Program-made: the position numbers and the translations under genes | Shown: positions 20,772 through 28,963 of the stretch, piece by piece | Layout: each line of letters starts with the position of its first letter | Numbering within the stretch: position 1 is the first letter of the stretch | The notes under the pieces: generated by a model | What the model was told of the DNA's origin: nothing | The model's input: the letters and a program-made list of their open reading frames with translations, nothing else | The model's database searches: none | Assembly (NCBI RefSeq): GCF_015163715.1 | Contig: NZ_JADDUM010000021.1 | Location: forward strand, 1 to 40,707 | DNA length: 40,707 nt | Direction: 5' to 3' | Origin: Pseudomonas cyclaminis | GTDB lineage: Bacteria; Pseudomonadota; Gammaproteobacteria; Pseudomonadales; Pseudomonadaceae

Positions 20772-22052
20772 TTATTCAGATACGAGCTTTGAATAGGCAA
20801 TCGGTTTTTGTGCCCCGGTTTTTAGTATCGAACTATTGTTATGTTGATCATCGGGTTGATAGAAAAAAAATGCGTCGTCACCCTCCGGCGTTTTTTTGTA
20901 TATCATTTGAATACCTATCCCACCCAGCAAAATGCTGGATTCAAGTAATACTTTTCTCGCGTCATCAACATTGTCACATTTGAAAAAAGTCTCGGCCTGC
21001 TTGCTCAGCTTGAGGAGTACATGGGAGAAGTCGCGATTGGCGCCGTATTGCCTGAAGTCGGATGTGGAAGCATGTATGGCTTTTTTCCCTGACACCGCAA
21101 GGTCGACGATCGGTGCACGCAAATCCCACAGAATCCCGTCGTATCCTTGAAAATCGTTGCCCTCAACGAGATTACGCAAATTGTTCATGGCATCGGTCTG
21201 ATACTTCGCGTTGGGATCTTTAAGGGAAAAATCCTCCTTCACATTTTCCTTGCCGAACAAATCCGCCGTTTTTATACCGGGGGCAATGTTTATTCCACTC
21301 AAACCTCGCTGTTTGGCCTCAGCCTTCAATTCCTTGAGCGCCTCATGTTTGAACGAACAGAAAATGATATTTTCCGGTGCGAGTTTCTGCATGTTTTGCC
21401 CCCCCTGTTCTACGAGATCAAGCATGGAAGAAACGGCGGTTTCATCTTTTAATTCGATATTCAGGATGACCGGTTTTTTACCGTACGCAGTCAGTGTCTG
21501 GTTGGCATCATTGACCAGTTCGATGACTGACGACAGAGTTGGTGTGACTTCACCCTTGCGCCCGATAGGTATTTTTTGCAGTTCATCGACCGTTTTTTGT
21601 CCAACCAGATAGGACGCCTTGGTTTCGCCCTCGGGCAGTTTGGCGCCGCTTCGATCAGCGTCGAATGCGTTTCGCCAAATCTCATCGTCATGAGTGACCA
21701 TCACGGTGCCGTCTTTGGCTTTGAAAATATCGATTTCAATCGCATCGGCGCCCTGAACAATGGCAGCTTTGATCGCCTGGAGGCTGTTCTCAGGATGAAA
21801 ACGCTGTGGAAATGTTGAGCCAAACAAGCTGGTTGGGCCTGTCCCGCGATGGGCGGTCAGCATTAGGTTATGCCCGGTGCGTTCTTTGAGAAGTTCGCTG
21901 TGGCCGCGAGATTGAAGCATCTGCTGTACGTCGGCGGAGTTCAGACGGGTGGGGAAAGAGCTGTCTGTCGGAGTGGTCGAGTCTCGCGCTGGCCGAAGGC
22001 TGGCAGCGTCGGACGTTGCAGGCGGGAGTTGAGACGTTGCGAAGGAGGTCAT
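20772..22052 (-). CDS. Glycerophosphodiester phosphodiesterase-like protein, candidate type III secretion effector
   Basis: 426 aa from the ATG at 22052. GDPD catalytic motifs are complete: LTAHRG (His68, Arg69), HPENS (Glu88, Asn89), GADAIEIDI (Glu106, Asp108) and MVTHDDE (His121). The fold continues to about residue 330 (GYDGILWDLRAPIVDLAVSG). The first 60 residues are rich in Ser, Thr and Pro with no acidic residue in the first 14 and no Sec signal, as in type III effectors. A strong hrp box lies 100 bases upstream, so a longer start at 22190 is excluded because it would begin before the promoter. The C-terminal 80 residues have no recognised domain. Composition is AT-richer than its neighbours, which suggests acquisition. 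Possible target: host phosphodiesters such as lipids; inferred. Confidence 0.75.
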   Translation of the reverse strand: MTSFATSQLPPATSDAASLRPARDSTTPTDSSFPTRLNSADVQQMLQSRGHSELLKERTGHNLMLTAHRGTGPTSLFGSTFPQRFHPENSLQAIKAAIVQGADAIEIDIFKAKDGTVMVTHDDEIWRNAFDADRSGAKLPEGETKASYLVGQKTVDELQKIPIGRKGEVTPTLSSVIELVNDANQTLTAYGKKPVILNIELKDETAVSSMLDLVEQGGQNMQKLAPENIIFCSFKHEALKELKAEAKQRGLSGINIAPGIKTADLFGKENVKEDFSLKDPNAKYQTDAMNNLRNLVEGNDFQGYDGILWDLRAPIVDLAVSGKKAIHASTSDFRQYGANRDFSHVLLKLSKQAETFFKCDNVDDARKVLLESSILLGGIGIQMIYKKTPEGDDAFFFYQPDDQHNNSSILKTGAQKPIAYSKLVSE

Positions 22053-22151
22053 GGTTTTACCCTGTTTTTGAATAAAATTGACGTCCCTGTTATCAACACG
22101 GCAATTGGTGTAGGACCAGTCGTTGTTCCGCGACGTCCTTATTGCCTGGGA

Positions 22152-22179
22152 TAAGTGGTGGGCAATAGCGTTCAGTTCC
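22152..22179 (-). promoter_or_regulatory. hrp box (HrpL/RspL-type ECF sigma factor promoter)
   Basis: On the minus strand GGAACTGA-N13-CCACTTA fits the extended consensus GGAACYNA-N13/14-CCACNNA at every defined base. It points toward the GDPD gene, leaving a leader of about 90 bases. A chance match of all 12 defined positions in the right orientation and distance is unlikely, so this gene is probably expressed with a type III secretion system located elsewhere in the genome. Confidence 0.75.
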
Positions 22180-22202
22180 ATTGACGTCACAGAGGTGCAA
22201 CG

Positions 22203-22225
22203 GCTTATAGCTTTAGCTTATAAGC
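22203..22225. promoter_or_regulatory. AT-rich palindrome between the GDPD gene and cysM
   Basis: GCTTATA-N9-TATAAGC, 7-bp arms, about 80 bases upstream of cysM. Could be an operator or a weak bidirectional transcription block; nothing ties it to a particular regulator. Confidence 0.3.
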
Positions 22226-22302
22226 ACCGCACTTTGCGTGATATGGCCCGCCGGCCTTTCCCGGTATGATGTGCGCCCCGCAGTCTGGATTGCGAATACG
22301 CC

Positions 22303-23205
22303 ATGACCTTGCAGTACCCTACAATCGCCGATTGCGTCGGCAACACGCCCCTGGTCCGCTTGCAACGCATGGCGGGTGAAACCAGCAATACCCTGTTGCT
22401 CAAGCTCGAAGGGAACAACCCCGCAGGCTCGGTCAAGGACCGCCCGGCGCTGTCGATGATCACCCGTGCCGAATTGCGCGGGCAGATCAAGCCTGGCGAC
22501 ACCCTGATCGAAGCCACCTCGGGTAACACCGGGATCGCGCTGGCCATGGCCGCTGCGATCAAGGGTTACAAGATGGTGTTGATCATGCCCGACAACGGCA
22601 GCGCCGAGCGCAAGGCGGCGATGACTGCCTATGGCGCCGAGCTGGTGCTGGTGACCCAGGAAGAAGGCATGGAAGGCGCCCGCGATCTTGCTGAGCGCAT
22701 GGCCGCCGAAGGCCGTGGTCAGGTGCTGGACCAGTTCGCCAATGGGGACAACCCCGAGGCGCACTACACCACCACCGGTCCGGAGATCTGGCGCCAGACC
22801 CAAGGCACCATCACCCATTTCGTCAGCTCCATGGGCACCACCGGCACCATCATGGGCAACTCGCGCTACCTCAAGGAGCAGAACCCGGCGATCCAGATCG
22901 TCGGCCTGCAACCGATGGAAGGCTCGGCGATCCCTGGCATTCGCCGCTGGCCCGAGGAGTATCTGCCGAAGATCTACAACTCCACGCGCGTGGATCGCAT
23001 CATCGACATGGCCCAGCGCGAAGCTGAAGACACCACCCGCCGCCTGGCCCGTGAAGAAGGCATCTTCTGCGGCGTGTCCTCCGGCGGCGCCGTGGCCGGT
23101 ATGTTGCGTCTGTCCAAGGAAGTGGAAAACGCGGTGATCGTCGCGATCATCTGTGACCGAGGCGACCGTTACCTGTCGACCGGCATTTTCGACGAACCCA
23201 ACTGA
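22303..23205 (+). CDS. cysM: Cysteine synthase B (O-acetylserine sulfhydrylase)
   Basis: A 300-aa fold type II PLP enzyme. [13 protein letters not shown] holds the PLP Lys45; [12 protein letters not shown] binds the substrate carboxylate; [11 protein letters not shown] binds the cofactor phosphate; [12 protein letters not shown] is near the C terminus. [16 protein letters not shown] and an Arg-rich lid are CysM rather than CysK features. It makes cysteine from O-acetylserine with sulfide or thiosulfate. Its TGA overlaps the rlmD ATG (TGATG), so rlmD is co-translated; this order (cysM-rlmD-relA-mazG) is conserved in Pseudomonas. Confidence 0.93.
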   Translation: MTLQYPTIADCVGNTPLVRLQRMAGETSNTLLLKLEGNNPAGSVKDRPALSMITRAELRGQIKPGDTLIEATSGNTGIALAMAAAIKGYKMVLIMPDNGSAERKAAMTAYGAELVLVTQEEGMEGARDLAERMAAEGRGQVLDQFANGDNPEAHYTTTGPEIWRQTQGTITHFVSSMGTTGTIMGNSRYLKEQNPAIQIVGLQPMEGSAIPGIRRWPEEYLPKIYNSTRVDRIIDMAQREAEDTTRRLAREEGIFCGVSSGGAVAGMLRLSKEVENAVIVAIICDRGDRYLSTGIFDEPN

Positions 23206-24556
23206 TGGCCAAGCACGAGAGAGGCCTGCGCTTCCAACCGACGGGCGGCAGCCGGGCCCCACAGATTCCAGTGGGCAAGAAACAGCGCCTGACCATCGAG
23301 CGCCTGGCCAATGACGGCCGTGGCATCGTGTTCTTTGAAGGTCGCACCTGGTTCGTCAATGGCGCGCTGGCTGGCGAAGAAGTCGAAGCACGAGTGCTGG
23401 GCGCCCACGGCAAAGTGGTCGAGGCTCGCACTGAACGGGTGTTCAAGGCCAGCGAATTGCGCCGCCCGGCGCCGTGCGCCCACGTTGGTCGCTGCGGCGG
23501 TTGCAGCGTGCAGCACTTGCCCCACAACGAACAACTTGCCCTGAAACAGCGCATGCTCGCGGAGCAACTGTCCCGTGTGGCCGGTGTCGAACCGCAAGAG
23601 TGGGCCGCGCCGTTAAGCGGCCCCGAGTTCGGTTACCGACGCCGTGCCCGCGTGGCCGTGCGCTGGGATGCCAAGGCGAAAAAACTCGAGGTGGGTTTCC
23701 GCGCCGTGGCCAGCCAGGACATCGTCGCCATCGACGATTGCCCGGTGCTGGTACAGGCCTTGCAACCGATCATGCAGCGCCTGCCGAACATGCTGCGGCG
23801 TCTGAGCAAGCCTCAGGCCCTGGGGCATGTCGAGTTGTTCAGTGGCTCGTCCGTCGCCGTGTTGCTGCGGCATATGGCGCCGCTGTCGGACGCGGACCTG
23901 TTGATCCTGAAAGAATTTTGCAGTTTCCATGAAGCCCAATTGTGGCTGCATGGCGAAGGCCAGCCGGAACCGGTTGAGCCCGATCAGTCACTAGGGTTTC
24001 GATTGGACGCATGGGACCTGCAACTGGCGTACGGCCGGGGGATTTTGTCCAGGTCAACGCCGGGGTCAACGAGGCGATGGTTGCCCAGGCCCTGGACTGG
24101 CTGGCGCCGCAGCCCGATGAGCGGGTGCTGGACCTGTTTTGTGGGCTGGGCAACTTTGCCCTGCCGCTGGCAAAACAGGTGCGAGAAGTAGTGGCGGTGG
24201 AAGGGGTGCAGACCATGGTGGATCGGGCCGCACAGAACGCTGTCAGCAACAATTTGCATAATGCGCAGTTTTTTCAGGCCGATTTGTCCCAGCCTTTGAC
24301 TGACGCAGATTGGGCCAAACAGGGCTTTTCTGCGGTACTCTTGGATCCACCCCGCGATGGTGCCCAAGAGGTTGTGCGCAAGCTCGCCACCCTGGGGGCC
24401 AAGCGCCTGGTGTATGTGTCCTGCAACCCGGCGACGCTGGCGCGGGACACGGTTGAGTTGGTCAAGCAAGGCTACCGGCTAAAACGTGCCGGGATCCTCG
24501 ACATGTTTCCGCAGACAGCGCATGTCGAGGCCATGGCGTTATTTGAAGCGGGCTAG
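23205..24556 (+). pseudogene. rlmD: 23S rRNA (uracil-1939-C5)-methyltransferase gene with a single-base frameshift
   Basis: The first frame encodes a TRAM domain ([20 protein letters not shown]) and the iron-sulfur cluster cysteines ([13 protein letters not shown] and DDC). It goes as far as [10 protein letters not shown] at 24032, then shifts into nonsense ending at 24191. The rest continues one frame over: [31 protein letters not shown] (SAM site), LLDPPRDGA and [12 protein letters not shown] (catalytic Cys). TAC-GGCC in place of the expected TAC-CGGCC, one missing C, restores a normal protein of about 450 aa. Either the gene is inactive or the base is a sequencing error. rlmD loss is tolerated in E. 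coli, so real inactivation is possible. Confidence 0.85.
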
Positions 24557-24677
24557 GATGCCCGTTTAATCCGACTGGCCTGCATTCTCCAAGGCCGTGA
24601 TCTGCCAGGGAGTTTGCAGCAAAAGGTCGGCATGATTTTTGGCGCATCCAAGGTGCGTCGTAGGGAAGGTAAGCAAG

Positions 24678-26921
24678 ATGGTACAGGTGAGAGCACACCA
24701 GCCGATCAACACTGACGGCAGTATCAACCTGGAGGCATGGCTGGATCATGCCATCAGTGTCGACCCGGCACTGGACCGTGAAGCCTTGAAAGCAGCCTGC
24801 GAGTTCGCTCGCGAGTCTGAGCAGCAAGACAATGCGGCCAAGAACCTGTGGGCCGAAGGTACCTCCAGCTTTCGCACCGGGCTGGAGATCGCCGAGATCC
24901 TTGCCGATCTCAAGCTGGACCAGGATTCGCTGATCGCCGCCGTGCTGTATCGCGGCGTGCGTGAAGGGCACATCCAGTTGCCGACCGTCAGCCAGCGTTT
25001 CGGCGCGGTGGTGGCCAAACTGATCGACGGCGTGCTGCGCATGGCGGCCATCAGCGCCAGCCTCAGCCCGCGCCAGTCCATGGTGCTGGGCACCCAGGGC
25101 CAGGTCGAGAACCTGCGCAAGATGCTGGTCGCCATGGTCGACGACGTACGCGTCGCCCTGATCAAACTGGCCGAACGCACCTGCGCGATCCGTGCGGTGA
25201 AAACCGCCGACGACGAGAAACGCAATCGCGTTGCCCGCGAAGTCTTCGACATCTACGCGCCGTTGGCCCATCGCCTGGGCATCGGCCATATCAAGTGGGA
25301 ACTGGAGGACTTGTCCTTCCGTTACCTGGAACCCGATCAATACAAACAGATTGCCACGTTGCTGCATGAGCGGCGGCTCGACCGCGAGCGCTTTATCAGC
25401 GACGTGATGGGCCAGTTGCGCGCCGAGTTGCAAGCCACCGGTGTCGACGCCGACATCAGCGGCCGCGCCAAGCATATCTATTCCATCTGGCGCAAAATGC
25501 AGCGCAAGGGCCTGGCCTTCAGCCAGATCTACGACGTGCGTGCGGTGCGTGTGCTGGTGCCGGAAATGCGCGACTGCTACACCGCGCTGGGCATCGTCCA
25601 CACCCTGTGGCGGCACATTCCCAAAGAGTTCGACGACTACATCGCCAACCCCAAGGAAAACGGCTATCGCTCGCTGCACACGGCGGTGATCGGTCCCGAG
25701 GGCAAGGTGCTCGAAGTGCAGATCCGCACCCATGCCATGCATGAAGAAGCAGAGCTGGGGGTGTGCGCGCACTGGCGCTACAAGGGCACCGACGTCAAGG
25801 CCGGCTCCAACCAGTACGAAGAGAAAATCTCCTGGCTGCGCCAAGTGCTGGAATGGCATGAAGAACTCGGCGACATCGGCGGCCTGGCCGAACAACTGCG
25901 GGTGGATATCGAGCCGGACCGGGTCTACATCTTCACCCCCGACGGCCACGCCATCGACTTGCCCAAAGGCTCCACGCCCCTGGACTTCGCCTACCGCGTG
26001 CACACCGAGATCGGCCACAACTGCCGGGGCGCCAAGATCAACGGGCGCATCGTGCCGCTCAACTACAGCCTGCAGACCGGTGAACAGGTCGAGATCATCA
26101 CCAGCAAGCACGGTACGCCGAGCCGCGACTGGCTGAACCCGAACCTGGGCTACATCACCACGTCGCGGGCGCGGGCGAAGATCGTCCACTGGTTCAAGTT
26201 GCAGGCGCGGGACCAGAACGTCGCTGCCGGCAAGACCCTGCTCGAACGCGAACTGGGCCGCCTGGGCCTGCCTCAGGTGGACTTCGACAAGCTGGCCGAA
26301 AAAGCCAACATGAAGATCGCCGAAGACATGTTTGCCGCCCTCGGGGCCGGCGACCTGCGCCTGGCGCAACTGGTCAACCTGGCCCAGCAACTGGTCGAGC
26401 CGGAACGCGGCAACGAACAGCTTGAGCTGATCCCGCGCAAAGCCACCGGCTATAAGCCCGGCAAGCGCGGCGATATCCAGATCCAGGGCGTGGGCAACCT
26501 GCTGACGCAAATCGCCGGATGCTGCCAGCCGTTGCCGGGGGATGCCATCGTCGGCTACATCACCCAAGGCCGTGGCGTCAGCATTCACCGCCAGGACTGC
26601 GCCTCGGTGCTGCAACTGGGCGGGCGCGAGCCGGAGCGGATTATCCAGGTCAGCTGGGGCCCGGTGCCGGTGCTCACCTACCCGGTGGACATCATCATCC
26701 GTGCCTACGACCGTTCCGGCTTGCTGCGGGACGTGTCGCAAGTGCTGCTCAATGAGCGGATCAACGTGCTGGCGGTCAACACCCGCTCGAACAAAGAGGA
26801 CAACACCGCGTTGATGTCCCTGACCATCGAGATTCCGGGATTGGACGCATTAGGCCGGTTGCTGGGGCGGATTTCCCAGTTGCCGAACATCATCGAGACA
26901 CGGCGTAACCGCACACCATGA
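24678..26921 (+). CDS. relA: GTP pyrophosphokinase RelA (ppGpp synthetase I)
   Basis: 747 aa, the usual Pseudomonas RelA length. Domain order: an inactive hydrolase domain, where the HD of SpoT is replaced (YRGVREG at 91-97); the synthetase domain (RAKHIYSIWRKMQRKG, FDDYIANPKENGYRSLHTAV, with the E-x-QIRT segment EVQIRTHAMHEEAE); TGS (VYIFTPDGHAIDLPKGSTPL); a zinc-finger-like CC region (IAGCCQPLPGDAIVG, SIHRQDCAS); and ACT (VDIIIRAYDRSGLLRDVSQV). Binds ribosomes with uncharged tRNA and makes (p)ppGpp. AAGG lies seven bases before the ATG at 24678. It overlaps mazG by ATGA. Confidence 0.96.
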   Translation: MVQVRAHQPINTDGSINLEAWLDHAISVDPALDREALKAACEFARESEQQDNAAKNLWAEGTSSFRTGLEIAEILADLKLDQDSLIAAVLYRGVREGHIQLPTVSQRFGAVVAKLIDGVLRMAAISASLSPRQSMVLGTQGQVENLRKMLVAMVDDVRVALIKLAERTCAIRAVKTADDEKRNRVAREVFDIYAPLAHRLGIGHIKWELEDLSFRYLEPDQYKQIATLLHERRLDRERFISDVMGQLRAELQATGVDADISGRAKHIYSIWRKMQRKGLAFSQIYDVRAVRVLVPEMRDCYTALGIVHTLWRHIPKEFDDYIANPKENGYRSLHTAVIGPEGKVLEVQIRTHAMHEEAELGVCAHWRYKGTDVKAGSNQYEEKISWLRQVLEWHEELGDIGGLAEQLRVDIEPDRVYIFTPDGHAIDLPKGSTPLDFAYRVHTEIGHNCRGAKINGRIVPLNYSLQTGEQVEIITSKHGTPSRDWLNPNLGYITTSRARAKIVHWFKLQARDQNVAAGKTLLERELGRLGLPQVDFDKLAEKANMKIAEDMFAALGAGDLRLAQLVNLAQQLVEPERGNEQLELIPRKATGYKPGKRGDIQIQGVGNLLTQIAGCCQPLPGDAIVGYITQGRGVSIHRQDCASVLQLGGREPERIIQVSWGPVPVLTYPVDIIIRAYDRSGLLRDVSQVLLNERINVLAVNTRSNKEDNTALMSLTIEIPGLDALGRLLGRISQLPNIIETRRNRTP

Positions 26922-27754
26922 TGTATTCGCTGGAAGACCTGCTGCACCTGATGAGCCGCCTGCGGGACCCGAAATACGGGTGCCCGTGGGACATTAAGCA
27001 AACCTACGCGACCATCGTCCCGCACACCCTGGAAGAAGCCTATGAAGTGGCCGACGCCATCGAGCGTGGCGACTTCGATCACCTGCAAGGTGAGCTGGGC
27101 GACTTGCTGTTCCAGGTGGTCTATTACAGCCAGCTGGCGCGGGAAGAAGGGCGTTTCGAATTTGCCGGTGTGATCGACGGCATCACGCGCAAGCTGATCC
27201 GACGCCATCCTCACGTGTTCCCCACCGGCGATCTGTACGCGCCGCTGGATATCCCGCAGTTGAGCGAGGAGCAGGTCAAGAAACGCTGGGAGCAGATCAA
27301 GGCCGAGGAGCGTGCGGAAAAATCCGACGCGCCGGAGCAATTGTCCCTGCTCGATGATGTGCCCACCGCGCTGCCGTCCTTATCCCGTGCCGCCAAGTTG
27401 CAAAAGCGCGCCAGCCAGGTTGGTTTCGACTGGCCATCGGCCTTGCCGGTGGTGGACAACGTGCGCGAAGAGCTGGATGAAGTGCTCGAAGCCATGGCCG
27501 ACAACGACTCGGTGGCCATTGCCGATGAAGTCGGTGACCTGCTGTTTGCGGCGGTCAACCTGGCCCGTCACCTCAAGGTCGACCCGGAAACCGCGCTGCG
27601 TGGCGCCAATGCCAAGTTCGAACGACGTTTCCGATTTATCGAACAGGCATTGCGCGACACCCGTCGTCCCATAGAAGATTGCACCCTCGAAGAGTTGGAC
27701 GCCCTGTGGGGCGAAGCCAAACGTCAGGAAAAGAACGTGTCCAGCTGCGGTTGA
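26918..27754 (+). CDS. mazG: Nucleoside triphosphate pyrophosphohydrolase MazG
   Basis: A 278-aa protein with two MazG repeats. The first (PWDIKQTYATIVPHTLEEAY, EVADAIERGDFDHLQGELGD) carries the EExxE...ExxD magnesium site; the second is around VREELDEVLEAMADNDSVA and IADEVGDLLFAAVNLARHLK. It hydrolyses NTPs to NMP and pyrophosphate and in E. coli lowers ppGpp-linked effects, in keeping with coupling to relA. Two ATGs in tandem (26918 and 26921) are equally good starts; the first overlaps the relA stop. Confidence 0.94.
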   Translation: MMYSLEDLLHLMSRLRDPKYGCPWDIKQTYATIVPHTLEEAYEVADAIERGDFDHLQGELGDLLFQVVYYSQLAREEGRFEFAGVIDGITRKLIRRHPHVFPTGDLYAPLDIPQLSEEQVKKRWEQIKAEERAEKSDAPEQLSLLDDVPTALPSLSRAAKLQKRASQVGFDWPSALPVVDNVREELDEVLEAMADNDSVAIADEVGDLLFAAVNLARHLKVDPETALRGANAKFERRFRFIEQALRDTRRPIEDCTLEELDALWGEAKRQEKNVSSCG

Positions 27755-27779
27755 GCAGTTGCCTAAGTGAGTAAGCACC

Positions 27780-28325
27780 ATGAGCCTTTCCCTTCGCGAC
27801 CAGTTGCTCAAAGCAGGTCTGGTCAACCAAAAGCAGGCCAAGCAGGTCGGCAAAGATAAACAGAAGCAGCAGCGCCTGGTCCACAAAGGCCAGATCGAGG
27901 CGGATGACACCCAGGCTCGCCTGGCCATTGAGGCGCACGCCGAGAAGGTCAAGCGCGACCAGGAGCTGAACCGCCAGCATCAGGAAAAAGCCGAGGCCAA
28001 GGCCCGCACGGCCCAGGTCAAGCAATTGATCGAAACGTCGCGCCTGCCCAAGCTGACCACCGAGGACTACTACAACTTCGTGGATGACAAGAAGGTCAAG
28101 CGCCTGTCGGTCAACACGCTGATGCGCAACAAGCTGAGCAACGGCTCCCTGGCCATCGTGCACCACGGTGGCGGTTACGAGGTGATCCCGCGTGAAGCGG
28201 CGCTGAAAATCCAGGAGCGCGCCCCGGAGCGCATCGTGCAGCTCAATATCCTCACCGAAAGCCAGGTTCCGGATGAGGACGATCCATACGCGGCGTACCA
28301 GATCCCGGATGACCTGATGTGGTAA
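27780..28325 (+). CDS. DUF2058 (YaiL-type) protein
   Basis: A 181-aa highly charged protein. Start SLSLRDQLLKAGLVNQKQAK then a Lys/Gln-rich helical stretch (about residues 20-85) likely to form a coiled coil, followed by a small globular end (YYNFVDDKKVKRLSVN, GSLAIVHHGGGYEVIPREAA). This is the DUF2058/YaiL layout. It has been linked to nucleoprotein or polysome association in E. coli; function unclear. It follows mazG by 25 bases and ends the relA unit at a strong terminator. Confidence 0.87.
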   Translation: MSLSLRDQLLKAGLVNQKQAKQVGKDKQKQQRLVHKGQIEADDTQARLAIEAHAEKVKRDQELNRQHQEKAEAKARTAQVKQLIETSRLPKLTTEDYYNFVDDKKVKRLSVNTLMRNKLSNGSLAIVHHGGGYEVIPREAALKIQERAPERIVQLNILTESQVPDEDDPYAAYQIPDDLMW

Positions 28326-28342
28326 GGCGGTAGCAACCAATT

Positions 28343-28403
28343 GTGCTGAGCGGGCTTGCCTGTGGTGAGCAGGCTTGCCCTGCGTTGGGCTGCGAAGCGG
28401 CCC
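28343..28403. repeat. REP element, forward copy, with a duplicated 5' part
   Basis: GGTGAGCAGGCTTGCCCTGC then GTTGGGCTGCGAAGCGGCCC is a REP of the fluorescens group. An extra partial unit GCTGAGCGGGCTTGCC precedes it. It pairs in inverted orientation with the copy at 28450-28494. Confidence 0.7.
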
Positions 28404-28412
28404 TGAAAACCA

Positions 28413-28448
28413 AACGCCGCATTCTCTCTGAAAGAATGCGGCGTTTTT
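28413..28448 (+). terminator. Terminator of the cysM-relA-DUF2058 unit
   Basis: AACGCCGCATTCT / AGAATGCGGCGTT, a 13-bp stem with an 8-base loop ending in TTTTT. It lies 88 bases past the DUF2058 stop and between two inverted REP copies. Confidence 0.85.
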
Positions 28449-28449
28449 A

Positions 28450-28494
28450 GTGGGGCGGCTTCGCCACCCAGCGCGGGGCAAGCCCGCTCACTAC
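28450..28494. repeat. REP element, inverted copy
   Basis: The reverse complement reads TAGTGAGCGGGCTTGCCCCG then CGCTGGGTGGCGAAGCCGCC, closely matching the copy at 28343-28403. The two form a REPIN-like inverted pair around the terminator hairpin. Confidence 0.7.
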
Positions 28495-28503
28495 AAGGTA
28501 GCT

Positions 28504-28692
28504 TCAGGAGCTTTGTGCCTGGCGTTTCATCTCAAGCGATTCAAGCTCGTTTTTATAATTATGAGCGTCGCTCTCATTGTGAAACATGCCGACCAGCAGG
28601 TCTTGCTGGTGTACATCCCAGATGTGAATCCCATGGCCCAGTGCTTCGTGGGACATATGTTCGTCGTCGCGTTCAGTCACTTTTACAGTCAT
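28504..28692 (-). CDS. Conserved small Pseudomonas protein, 62 aa
   Basis: Starts at an ATG with GGAG six bases upstream. The sequence MTVKVTERDDEHMSHEALGH then IHIWDVHQQDLLVGMFHNES ends in a charged helix (NYKNELESLEMKRQAQSS). It is a compact, probably cytosolic protein; the His/Asp-rich front could bind a metal, but no motif is established. It stands alone between REP elements. A plus-strand terminator lies 24 bases before its start. Function unknown. Confidence 0.72.
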   Translation of the reverse strand: MTVKVTERDDEHMSHEALGHGIHIWDVHQQDLLVGMFHNESDAHNYKNELESLEMKRQAQSS

Positions 28693-28715
28693 CTGCTTGC
28701 TCCAATCTCTGGTAG

Positions 28716-28746
28716 GGCCTGCGGCAAGTCGTCGCAGGCCTTTTTT
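28716..28746 (+). terminator. Plus-strand Rho-independent terminator
   Basis: GGCCTGCG / CGCAGGCC with a 9-base loop followed by TTTTTT on the plus strand. There is no plus-strand gene directly upstream; the previous one ended at 28325. It may be a backup for read-through, or the end of an unannotated plus-strand RNA antisense to the 62-aa gene. Confidence 0.72.
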
Positions 28747-28770
28747 ATACGATTTGTTAGCTTGCTAAGT

Positions 28771-28788
28771 AAACCGCTTTTGCGGTTT
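28771..28788. promoter_or_regulatory. Short AT-flanked hairpin
   Basis: AAACCGC-TTTT-GCGGTTT, a perfect 7-bp stem in the region upstream of the 62-aa gene. It could be an operator or a second transcription stop; no stronger evidence. Confidence 0.3.
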
Positions 28789-28812
28789 ATGACAGAAGTT
28801 TCATGTTGGGCG

Positions 28813-28883
28813 ACCTCCCACATTCGACCGCATTCTCATGCCGGAACCCGGCCCAGTGTGGGAGGGGCTTGCCCCCGATAGCG
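28813..28883. repeat. REPIN-like inverted pair of GTGGGAGG REPs
   Basis: CCTCCCACATTCGACC (28814-28829) is inverted relative to AGTGTGGGAGGGGCTTGCCC (from 28855), the most common REP core in fluorescens-group genomes. About 25 bases separate them. It sits just past the DUF3108 terminator. Confidence 0.65.
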
Positions 28884-28913
28884 CCAGAAGCTTCAAGGCA
28901 AAACCTCCAGGCG

Positions 28914-28940
28914 AAAAAAAGCCCCGCATTCCGCGAGGCT
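28914..28940 (-). terminator. Terminator of the purM-purN-DUF3108 operon
   Basis: On the minus strand AGCCTCGC-GGAAT-GCGGGGCT is followed by TTTTTTT, 24 bases past the DUF3108 stop. The stem is 8 bp with one GU pair. Confidence 0.85.
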
Positions 28941-28963
28941 CTTGTTCAACAACATCCGCGCAC

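Noticed and set aside
22053..22190. Longer N terminus of the GDPD protein starting at 22190
   Set aside because: This start lies upstream of the hrp box and would not be on the transcript; the ATG at 22052 opens an effector-like N terminus.
24462..26741. 759-codon open frame antisense to relA, and other long antisense frames (for example 734-2953)
   Set aside because: They mirror real, conserved genes in high-GC DNA; their products are low-complexity shadows without domains or ribosome binding sites.
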